A DNA stretch of 64,000 nt from CAYZWU01 sp964482235. Its GTDB lineage: Bacteria; Planctomycetota; B15-G4; CAYZWU01. Numbering within the stretch: position 1 is the stretch's first letter; every line of letters starts with the position of its first letter. The notes under the pieces are model-generated. The model did no database searches. It was not told where the DNA came from and worked only from the letters and a program-made list of their open reading frames with translations. Position numbers and translations under genes: made by a program. Below, piece after piece: positions 36,366 through 44,603 of this stretch. The stretch spans positions 1-64,000 of the forward strand of contig CAYZWU010000022.1 of the NCBI GenBank assembly GCA_964482235.1, given 5' to 3'.

Positions 36366-37781
36366 TCATTTCCTCAACGGCATCGAGCGATGCCAGGCCA
36401 GGACCTTTTTCGTCAGCTCCTTCACAACCTCGGGGCGGTCGCCTGCGAGGTTCTTCGATTCACCGGGATCGCTTGTCAGATCGTGGAGGAGCGGCCTCTT
36501 GCCGTCGTGGTCGCAGAGCAGCTTCCACTTGCCGTGCCGCACGGCCAGGTCCGGCAGGTTCTCGACACCGTAGTAGCTTTTTCGATCCGGAGGGCGGCTG
36601 AAGAAGATCGGCGCCTTTCGCGATTCTTCCGATTTCCCCAGCAGCACGTCCATCAGGTCCTCGCCGTCGTACCGGGCGCCCTCCGGTCCCCTGACCCCTG
36701 CCAGCCGCAGCAGCGAGGGAACGAGGTCGATGGCCGCGAACACCGACTTCCGGTTGCGCTTGCCCATCGCATCGCTGGCCGTCAGGCCCGGGCCCCAGAC
36801 CACGAGCGGGGATCGGATGCCGCCCTCGAAGAGGTGCGTCTTGTATCCCTTCAGCGGATCGGCGCGCCCGGCCCCCTTCTCGCAGCCGTTGTCCGAGCAG
36901 ATGAGGATCAGCGTGTTGTCGCGGAGCTCCTTGCTGTCGCGGACTTGGTCGAAGAGCCTGCCGAGCTGCCTGTCCATCGCCTCGAGCACGCCGAGATAAC
37001 GCTGCCTCTTGCTGCCGTCGCCCCATTTCTCCTTCGGCGGCCAGAAGGGGCTGTGCACATCGTCAGGCCAGAGGTTGATGTAGAACGGCTTGCCGTCCTT
37101 GCGGGCCTTCTCAATGAAGGGGATCGCCGCGTCGACGAATCCGCCGGTGATCCCGGAGCGCTGCATCCAGGTCACTGGGCCTCCCAGGATCTCGGCCTTC
37201 TCCCAGATCCGGCCCCTTTCGCCGTCGGGCTTCATCGTCAGGGGCAGCAGCTTGGGGCCGAGACCCTCGAAGTTGGTCAACGATTCGTCGAAACCGTACG
37301 ACCTGATCGCCGGGGCGTCGGTCACATCGCGCTGACCGCCCATGTGCCACTTTCCGAAATGCCCCGTTGCGTAGCCTGCCTCCTTCAGGCTTCGGGCCAG
37401 CATCGGCGCCGCGGGATCGAGCCACTGCGCCATGCCGCGATTCTCGTTCAACTCGCGGTGCGCCAGGTAGGAGGTGATGTTCCAGCGCTGGGGGTAGGTA
37501 CCTGTGGAGATGGCCACGCGCGAGGGGGAACAGATCGGCGAGTTGACGTAGAACTGTTCGAACACGACGCCCTCGGCAGCCATCCCGTCGATGCAGGGTG
37601 TGCTGGCCGACCTGTTGCCGAAGCACGACAGGTCGCTCCATCCCATGTCGTCGATGAACAGTAGGATGATGTTGGGTCTGGATCGGTGCGGGGCGGCCCG
37701 GAGGGAGCTCGGCAGCGCGGCGACCACAGTTCCGGCGAGTGCCGTTTTCAGGAAGCTGCGGCGCGATACCGTCTTTTTCAT
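36366..37781 (-). CDS. Tat-exported formylglycine-dependent sulfatase
   Basis: The 471-residue protein has a twin-arginine signal (MKKTVSRRSFLKTALAG). The sulfatase consensus CSPSR is at residues 84-88, so Cys84 would be converted to formylglycine by a sulfatase-maturating enzyme. The metal ligands DD at 44-45 and the N-x-D/H region GDGSKRQ...LICSDNGCEKG are present. It hydrolyses sulfate esters, probably of polysaccharides, in the periplasm or outside. It is oriented with the TPR and csaA genes downstream. Confidence 0.92.
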   Translation of the reverse strand: MKKTVSRRSFLKTALAGTVVAALPSSLRAAPHRSRPNIILLFIDDMGWSDLSCFGNRSASTPCIDGMAAEGVVFEQFYVNSPICSPSRVAISTGTYPQRWNITSYLAHRELNENRGMAQWLDPAAPMLARSLKEAGYATGHFGKWHMGGQRDVTDAPAIRSYGFDESLTNFEGLGPKLLPLTMKPDGERGRIWEKAEILGGPVTWMQRSGITGGFVDAAIPFIEKARKDGKPFYINLWPDDVHSPFWPPKEKWGDGSKRQRYLGVLEAMDRQLGRLFDQVRDSKELRDNTLILICSDNGCEKGAGRADPLKGYKTHLFEGGIRSPLVVWGPGLTASDAMGKRNRKSVFAAIDLVPSLLRLAGVRGPEGARYDGEDLMDVLLGKSEESRKAPIFFSRPPDRKSYYGVENLPDLAVRHGKWKLLCDHDGKRPLLHDLTSDPGESKNLAGDRPEVVKELTKKVLAWHRSMPLRK

Positions 37782-37863
37782 GATGGTCTATCCTCTGCAG
37801 GAAGTGACACTCATCAGGAGCGATCCATTTTCGGGTGATCGAGAAATGTTCGCCCGATTCCTC

Positions 37864-38199
37864 TCAGAGATCAACTGATATCGGACCCGTCCCCCTGCGC
37901 CCCGTTGTCTCGAAGTAGCTGCCGCCGTAGAAGTGCCAGGGCAGGCTCGACAGGATCTCCACCGCTGACTCGGGTGTCACCGAATCGACCTTCTCCCGGG
38001 GCAGCAAGCCCTTGTACCACCGGCCCGACGCGGTGAACGCCTCGTACTCGACGAAGTACCGGAGCCACTTCGATCCGCAGGCCCTGCACGTCTCGATCGA
38101 CACCTCGCCGAAGCGGTTGTTCGTCTCATCGATCCCCAGGGCCTCGGACTCGAAGTCGGTGTAATGAAAAGGCGGCGTCATGCAGCGGCAGTCGCTCAT
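37864..38199 (-). CDS. Hypothetical small protein with a CxxC zinc-like site
   Basis: Start chosen at ATG 38199, preceded by AAAAAGGAGGAAC; the longer frame to 38661 is unsupported. The 111-residue protein has CRACGSKW near residues 38-45 plus Cys at 4 and 6 (DCRC), suggesting a zinc-ribbon-like site, and then RYFVEYEAFTASGRWYKGLLP. Its start overlaps the upstream SH3-protein stop by four bases (ATGA), so the two are coupled. The function is unknown. Confidence 0.65.
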   Translation of the reverse strand: MSDCRCMTPPFHYTDFESEALGIDETNNRFGEVSIETCRACGSKWLRYFVEYEAFTASGRWYKGLLPREKVDSVTPESAVEILSSLPWHFYGGSYFETTGRRGTGPISVDL

Positions 38200-38555
38200 C
38201 GTTCCTCCTTTTTCTTCCCCTGGTCCATATCGAGTCGATCGGCAGGCACCCAGCCAGCCACCCCTTCCCGACCGCGCGCCCGGACCCAGCCGCTTTCGAG
38301 GAGCAGCACCTCGAGCTCGTCGCCCGGCTCGACGGAGAGCTCCCGGCTGTTGTAGTCCCGCAGGAGAACACAGACACCGCCGCTGATTGCGATCCATGCC
38401 TCGGGAATCCAGGCCGACCTGCCCGATCGGGCGGTGCACCAGAGCCAGCCCGCCCATTCCGAGGGCTTTCTCTCGAAGCGGAGCTCCTCGCCCTTCCTGA
38501 TGGCGAAAGAGACCGGATAGGCTGCTTCGTACGATGCGATGACTCGCGCTTTCAC
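38196..38555 (-). CDS. Double SH3-domain protein
   Basis: The 119-residue protein has two SH3-like modules: residues 1-55 (VIASYEAAYPVSFAIRKGEE, then GWLWC and WIPEAWI) and residues ~60-110 (VLLRDYNSRELSVEPGDELEV, then GWVRA and GWVPADRL). There is no signal peptide or lipobox. Eukaryote-like SH3 modules in bacteria often bind proteins or peptidoglycan. The gene is coupled to the 111-residue protein downstream. Confidence 0.7.
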   Translation of the reverse strand: MKARVIASYEAAYPVSFAIRKGEELRFERKPSEWAGWLWCTARSGRSAWIPEAWIAISGGVCVLLRDYNSRELSVEPGDELEVLLLESGWVRARGREGVAGWVPADRLDMDQGKKKEER

Positions 38556-38834
38556 GATTCGGGTCCCCCCGTCTCGACACTATTGTCCCGTCTGCTCCTG
38601 TACTCCCGTGAAGGGAACACCTCAGATCCCGACTAATTCTGATAGTCCTTATACCAAACACAATAAGCGGGAACGATTGTCGCTGCGATTCTCCTGCCGA
38701 CCTTATCCGGCCTCGGCGGCGCGGAGATCCATGAAAGGGATGCCCTCCCCAGTTCCTGCGCTATCAGAGAAGCATGGGAATTTCCCCGATTCCCCTTCAG
38801 CAGACCTGGCGTACGCCTGGAGAGTGCCCTCGCG

Positions 38835-40507
38835 ATGGAAAAGGAAAATCCGGACCGCCCCACGTGGAACGACGAATCCTGGTTCTGCCATGATCTGGGA
38901 ACCAGCCCGATCCCCGGCGTCGGCACCGTCCTGGTGTCGGGCGCCTCGGGATACATCGGTGGCCGGCTCGTCCCGGAGCTTCTCGTCCGCGGCTACGAGG
39001 TCCGGGTCATGGTGCGGGCGCCGGTCGGCTGGAGCGAGGAGGCCGGGCCCGGCACGGAAATCGTCGTTGCCGACGCCCTGGACAGCGAATCGCTCGAGAA
39101 GGCGCTCTACGACGTTCATACTGCCTTCTACCTGATCCACTCGCTGGTGCACGGACCGAACAGGTTCGCCGACACCGATCTCAGGGCGGCGCGCAACTTC
39201 AGGAAAGCGGCCGAGAAGGTCGGCGTCAAGCGGATCATCTATCTCGGCGGGCTCCACAGCTCGAGCGGGGAACCGTCGGAGCACCTTCTCAGCCGCCTCG
39301 AGGTCGGATCGGAGCTCGGCCGGGGCGGCATACCTGTCACCTCGGTGCGAGCCGGCGTGATCATCGGATCGGGGAGCGCCTCGTACGAGATCATCCACCA
39401 CCTTGTGAAGAACCTCCCGGTGATTTTCATGCCGAAGTGGATCGGAAGCCGGTGCCAGCCTGTCTCCGTCCGCGACGTGATCAAGTATCTCGTNNNNNNN
39501 NNNNNNNNNNNNNNNNNNNNNNNNNNNNNNNNNNNNNNNNNNNNNNNNNNNNNNNNNNNNNNNNNNNNNNNNNNNNNNNNNNNNNNNNNNNNNGGATCGG
39601 AAGCCGGTGCCAGCCTGTCTCCGTCCGCGACGTGATCAAGTATCTCGTGGGAATCCTCGAGACACCGGAAACTGCTGGACTCAGCCTGGATGTGGGTGGA
39701 AGGGACGTCGTGACCTACAGGGAGATGATGGAGACGCTGGCCGAGATTCTTCACAAGAAGAGAATCTTCCTGCAGGTGCCCGCCTCGAACCTTGGCCTCT
39801 TCTCCTACATGGCGAGCCTGATAACACCCGTCCCGGTCCCGATAATCCGCTGCCTGATGGAGGGGTTGAAGAACGACGTGATCTGCCGCGACGACTCGGT
39901 GAAGAAGTTTCTGCCCTTCGAACCGCTCGACTACAGGGAGGCCATCGCGCGGGCCATGACACGTGAGGAGCAGGACCGCGTCTACACGCGGTGGAGCGAC
40001 GCCTACCCGCCGGCCCACGAACTGGCCATCAAGCTGCACGAGCTCGAGGAGCCTCCCAGGTTCACGGCGGCCTACTCGCTGCTTTCGGACAAGAGCCGGC
40101 GTTCGCTCTTCCGGTCCGTCTGCACGGTGGGCGGCCGCGAGGGCTGGTTCTACAACAACTGGATGTGGCGCCTCAGGGGAGCGGTGGACCGGCTCTTTCT
40201 CGGCGTGGGAACGCACCGCGGCAGGCGAAGCCGCGCCAACCTCAAGGTGAACGATGTGATCGACTTCTGGAGGGTCGAGGACCTTCGGCCCGACGAAAGG
40301 CTGCTGCTCAGGTCCGAGATGAAGCTGCCGGGGCGGGCCTGGCTCGAGTTCCGCATCGAGAAGAACGGCGGGAAGAACCGCCTCTCGATAAAGGCCTACT
40401 TCGACACGCGCTCCCTGTTCGGGAAGATCTACTGGATGGTCTTCATGCCCTTTCACCGCTCCATCTTTCGAGGCCTGATCGAAAAAATCTCGAAGAAGGC
40501 CAGGTAG
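38835..40507 (+). CDS. SDR/NAD(P)-epimerase-like protein with DUF2867-like C-domain (broken by an N run)
   Basis: The 5' part (to 39493) reads an NAD(P)-binding Rossmann fold: VLVSGASGYIGGRLVPELL near residues 32-50, then VVADALDSESLEKAL and YLIHSLVHG. The 3' part from 39594 continues to residue ~525 with an HxxxGKIYWMVFMPFHR end typical of the DUF2867 extension. The 55 bases before the gap (39439-39493) are repeated exactly after it (39594-39648), and collapsing the duplication joins the frame (VSVRDVIKYLVGIL). The gene is therefore probably intact. Such two-domain proteins are thought to act on lipid or quinone substrates. Confidence 0.85.
39494..39593. other. 100-N assembly gap 2
   Basis: The run is exactly 100 N and is flanked by an exact 55-base duplication (39439-39493 and 39594-39648). 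It lies inside a coding frame that closes correctly when the duplication is collapsed, so it is a scaffolding artefact. Confidence 0.9.
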
Positions 40508-40726
40508 CGGCGGCGGTTCTATCCCTTTGACAGGCAAGATTGGCGGCCGTACCGTATCGATCGAGGATGCAGAACCGGATCCCCGGCAGGGGATGTCGAT
40601 CTGGAGAATCGCATAACGAGGATCATGGCACGAAACCACCATTCACTTTCCGACAGGCTGTGACAGTGGTTCTACAGGTTCGCATACAGTATCCTCCTGA
40701 TCTGGTGGTTCATCTTTCGGCCTGCG

Positions 40727-41116
40727 ATGCAGGGTGTGCACATCGCCGTCTGGTGCGGCGACAGGATCCTCCTGGTCAGAAACTCGTACAGGCGGCGCTA
40801 CACCCTTCCCTGCGGAGGCGTGAAGAGCGAAGAGGATATCCGGCTTGCCGCTTGCCGTGAGCTCTTCGAGGAAGTGCGCATCGAGGTCGATCCGGACGAG
40901 CTCGGCCTCGAGGGGAACTACCTGAACCGCAGCGAGTTCAAGAAGGATCACTTCGCCCTGTTCGAGATCCGCTTCACCAGCGAGCCTCCCCTGCAGGTGG
41001 ACAACAGGGAAGTGATCTGGGCCGGCTTCATGACGCCCGAAGAGGCCTTGCATCTGAACCTCTTCCCGTCGACGGAGCGGTACATCAGGGAAAGCGTCGA
41101 TGACAACACAGGATGA
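40727..41116 (+). CDS. NUDIX hydrolase (N-terminus possibly interrupted)
   Basis: The NUDIX box is GGVKSEEDIRLAACRELFEEVRI (~residues 31-53 counting from Met40727); the canonical G near the end is replaced by Arg. Family members hydrolyse nucleoside-diphosphate-linked substrates. The frame continues upstream from 40727 as FAYSILLIWWFIFRPAMQGV, a hydrophobic stretch usual for membrane-linked NUDIX proteins, to a TGA at 40661-40663; before that TGA, MARNHHSLSDRL opens at ATG 40625 with a GAGG ribosome site. The real gene may therefore be 40625-41116 with an in-frame TGA. Confidence 0.75.
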   Translation: MQGVHIAVWCGDRILLVRNSYRRRYTLPCGGVKSEEDIRLAACRELFEEVRIEVDPDELGLEGNYLNRSEFKKDHFALFEIRFTSEPPLQVDNREVIWAGFMTPEEALHLNLFPSTERYIRESVDDNTG

Positions 41117-41124
41117 CGATAGCA

Positions 41125-44100
41125 TCAGTGGGACAAGCTGATACTGATGATGTAGTTTTCATCGTTCCATGTGGAATAACCGACCAATGGGCCTAGCTTC
41201 TTCATGTACTCTATCCAGAATTTCTCGTCCTCACTGAGATTGGACTTATCAAGTTCAAGGGTCTCAATAGCGAGTTCCTGGAAAAAGTCATCATCGCAAT
41301 AGAAAACACAATTGACCTTTTCTGGAAGGCTGGGGATGAGACCTAAATATGCTTTCTTGTTTGTTACCGGATTTTTCTTACCACACAAACGATCGATTGC
41401 GGAATGCATGACTATTTGCATGGGAGCGTAGATCAAATAATCATCGGTCACGCAAGTGCAGCTTCTAACATTGTTTCCGCTGTACTTGTAGACAACCTCT
41501 TTCCGGTTGTGGTAGCCCTTCTTGTATCTCTTGTTGTCTGACTTGACCCGGTCTCCAAGGATCTTCCGGAAGATCCCGCTGGATTTCAACTTCGTGATCA
41601 TGCAGAAGCTGTCCTCCATCTTGCCTGGATAGCAATAGATATGGAGACAGTCGCTTATCGCATCGGTGAATTCTTTCAGGGAAAGGCCATAATTACTCTT
41701 GAACGAATCTTTGAAATCTTCCTTCACGGCCGAGCCGAAAAACAAGCCAATCACCTCAGTATAAGAGAGTACGGCTTTTGCCAGGTCCGCATTCATGGAA
41801 GCGAACATCCGTGCAGAGGAGGGAATCTCGTTGATATTGCGAGGAGAAAAACCAACTCCCTCCAAAGCGCTTCCGATACCAATGCCACCTCTATACTCGA
41901 CGGCGTGGAGGGAGAGATTGATTTTACTCGCGTCTATCGAGAAGCCGATTCCAAGTCCTTCACCACCTCCCAGAACCGTTCTGTGTAGTTGATTCCATGG
42001 AAATGAACCATCTTCCCCTTTCAGCAATTCATCCTCGGGTGTGAGTGCTGCAGCCAGATCGGTAACGAGCTTTCTGTCATTCAGTAAGAGATGAAAATCC
42101 GTATCCAGAATCCCGTAAGATTCGCCAATCTTCCCCGGAGGCTGAGGGCCATTCTTGATATGTCTTTCCACATGCCTGTCGAGCAGTTTTCTATTGAACG
42201 AGGCGAAGTAGTGCGATCCGACCAGCCCGATGCAGAACTCGCGATAGTAAGCCGATTCCGGTCTCTTTATCGTGAGCACATAAAGCTCGCCGTGCTTCCA
42301 AGTCTTACTACTCAACTTGAATAGGTCTGTTCCTTTCGGGCTGTTTGCGAACTCCCTGATTCGATGCAGGAGATCCTTTTGACGCCCACCCGTATCACCG
42401 GCAATCAGAAGGGAATCACCCACGATCGGGAAGATATTTCCCGGTTCTGGCCGTAGATCCTGTAATTCCTCAGCTAATTCATCGAGAACAATCAACATTT
42501 CTCCATCGAGAGACCGGAGGGATTTCTCGATATCAAAGGGAAAATCTGACTTGATCAGACTCCAGTATTTATCCCAGAGAATCTTGAGAGAGCCGAGTTT
42601 CATTTTATCGAACACCAGATTCGACGGATTCTTGAAACGGAGCACTAGCAAAGGCTCATCGAGCATGGATGCCAGAAGGGTGGGACGGACGACCTTGATC
42701 GGGTGGTATATCGTATCAAACTTGTTTCCGGCCGAGTCATAACCGGAAATCCAGATCGTCCGTGTCGAAAGGGTGACCGGGACCTCTGCAACCCACGACT
42801 CTCCATCGCGAATCTCTGCAGTCACGTTGTTTACTTTCAGAGAGATCTGACTGATATCCGATACACTGCCTTGCACACGCAAGTTACCAACCGCAACATC
42901 CTTGCCTTCGCTGGGTCTCACGATCTTGACCCGAGGAGCAGTCCGGTCGCAAACGACCGTACGTTGCATAACAGTCTCGTTTCCTGCCTCATCTCTTGCA
43001 GTCACCTTGACTGCGTATCTTCCTTCGTCGGCAATAGGGATGACGGCCTCGAACGTGCCATCCTCATCAGGCACTGTCGTGTTTTTCTCAGCGAGATCGA
43101 TACCCTCTCCAGCGGACGACAGGTTTGTATCTAGCGAGGCAACACCGCTGGTAGCGTCCGTTGCTTTGCCACGTACCGTCACACTTCTGGCACGCGTGTA
43201 AAAAGTGTCGGGAAAATCATGAATAGCCACGACCGGCGCGGTACTGTCCACTTTGATTCTGAGAGGCACACTGTTGAACAAACCGGCTTCGTCTTCAGCC
43301 CTGACTGTGACGTCATGTTCACCATCTGAAAAAGCGAGTTCTGTGCTCCAGTTCGATCCGTCGAGGGATAGAGGTTCTTCGTCGAGTGTGAGATCCAGTT
43401 TTGAAATGTCTTCGGCACGACCGGAAATTCGGATAGGCGACTTGGTCCATTTCTCTCCCGATGGCTCATCAATGAAGAGCAAGGGTGATGATCGGTCGAT
43501 CGTTATTGCCAGAGGGATTATCTCATCGATCCCGTTCCTGTCTTCGATTTTCACCTCAATATCCAGGCTGCCTTCATTGACCTTGACACGCTGATAACTG
43601 AAACGGCCTCCGATGATATCAACGGGTACGCCGTCGATGGCCATGGTGTCAACGATCTCATTGCCGACGGATCCCTCGATCAACAGGGGATCGCCCGATA
43701 CTATATCTCCGTCAACCGGATTCTCGATCCGGATTGACTCCATCATCTTTGCCGTTATCACCTTTTCCAGGCTTGTCGAAAGGGAATCCAGGCCGTCGGG
43801 ATTACCGATTTTCCCGGCTGCAACGATCTCGAAAGCGTCTCCCGCTTCCTCCTCGTAGAGATCGAATCCCTGGTCGAAACCGAGAAACCCCTTGAGCTGG
43901 GCGTTCTTGATGAAGGCCGCGGTCCGGTAGCCTCTCTTCTTCAACGCTTCGGCCATGGTCTCGTGGCTGCCGTCCAGCACGTCCGAGGTGATCCGGTTCA
44001 TCGTGTCACGGTGGCTCCCCTCGAAGACGCGGTGCTCGCTGGGATGAAGTCCGGTGAAGAGAGACGGAACGGCCGACTTGGTCCAGCTCGACGAGCTCCA

Positions 44101-44358
44101 GGTTGTCTCGAAGACCAGCGACCGCTTGGACAGCTCGTCGATGTTGGGGCTTGTCTCCCGGTGATAGCCGTAGCAGCCGAGGTGATCGGCCCGCAGTGCG
44201 TCGATGCAGATGATCAGGATGTCGGGGGGCGTCTCCTGTTCGGACGGGTCCTCGCCGCAGCCGATCAGCAGCCCGCAAACCACCAGAGCGGAGGCTATGA
44301 GTCGAACTCCATTATTCCGGAACAGCATTCTTCCCGTCCTCTTGTTGGCCAGTTTCAA
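41125..44358 (-). CDS. Chimeric lipoprotein: partial sulfatase-like domain plus Ig-like and DUF3352-like regions
   Basis: The 1077-residue protein has a signal with lipobox (ALVVCGLLIGC, Cys34). Residues ~45-180 match the N-terminal part of a sulfatase (Asp53 in CIDALRADHLGCYGY; Thr93 at the nucleophile position in TKSAVPSLFTG). The His and DHG motifs of the rest of the sulfatase fold are missing. Residues ~210-580 are Ig-like (cadherin/Big-type) segments such as AEDEAGLF and GYDSAGNK. The last ~490 residues resemble DUF3352-type periplasmic domains. Base composition drops inside the gene near 43850. Sulfatase activity is unlikely. Confidence 0.65.
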   Translation of the reverse strand: MKLANKRTGRMLFRNNGVRLIASALVVCGLLIGCGEDPSEQETPPDILIICIDALRADHLGCYGYHRETSPNIDELSKRSLVFETTWSSSSWTKSAVPSLFTGLHPSEHRVFEGSHRDTMNRITSDVLDGSHETMAEALKKRGYRTAAFIKNAQLKGFLGFDQGFDLYEEEAGDAFEIVAAGKIGNPDGLDSLSTSLEKVITAKMMESIRIENPVDGDIVSGDPLLIEGSVGNEIVDTMAIDGVPVDIIGGRFSYQRVKVNEGSLDIEVKIEDRNGIDEIIPLAITIDRSSPLLFIDEPSGEKWTKSPIRISGRAEDISKLDLTLDEEPLSLDGSNWSTELAFSDGEHDVTVRAEDEAGLFNSVPLRIKVDSTAPVVAIHDFPDTFYTRARSVTVRGKATDATSGVASLDTNLSSAGEGIDLAEKNTTVPDEDGTFEAVIPIADEGRYAVKVTARDEAGNETVMQRTVVCDRTAPRVKIVRPSEGKDVAVGNLRVQGSVSDISQISLKVNNVTAEIRDGESWVAEVPVTLSTRTIWISGYDSAGNKFDTIYHPIKVVRPTLLASMLDEPLLVLRFKNPSNLVFDKMKLGSLKILWDKYWSLIKSDFPFDIEKSLRSLDGEMLIVLDELAEELQDLRPEPGNIFPIVGDSLLIAGDTGGRQKDLLHRIREFANSPKGTDLFKLSSKTWKHGELYVLTIKRPESAYYREFCIGLVGSHYFASFNRKLLDRHVERHIKNGPQPPGKIGESYGILDTDFHLLLNDRKLVTDLAAALTPEDELLKGEDGSFPWNQLHRTVLGGGEGLGIGFSIDASKINLSLHAVEYRGGIGIGSALEGVGFSPRNINEIPSSARMFASMNADLAKAVLSYTEVIGLFFGSAVKEDFKDSFKSNYGLSLKEFTDAISDCLHIYCYPGKMEDSFCMITKLKSSGIFRKILGDRVKSDNKRYKKGYHNRKEVVYKYSGNNVRSCTCVTDDYLIYAPMQIVMHSAIDRLCGKKNPVTNKKAYLGLIPSLPEKVNCVFYCDDDFFQELAIETLELDKSNLSEDEKFWIEYMKKLGPLVGYSTWNDENYIISISLSH

Positions 44359-44603
44359 GAATCACACTGCCATTGACCTGAAACCGGAGAAGGAAGCCGG
44401 GAGCGCGTGTTGCACTGCTGCTGTGTAGGCACCGGCTCTTCTAATTTAACTATCTCAATATGCTTCTGTGTCAACATCCGTGCAAGAGATTTTCAATTCG
44501 GAGCTCGTCATGATAATGTCATCGATGTCGAAGCTCTATTCGGCGGACTGTCCAGGAAGCTACCTTTACGAAAACGTGAACAACTGAAAGATCGAGGTGT
44601 TTC

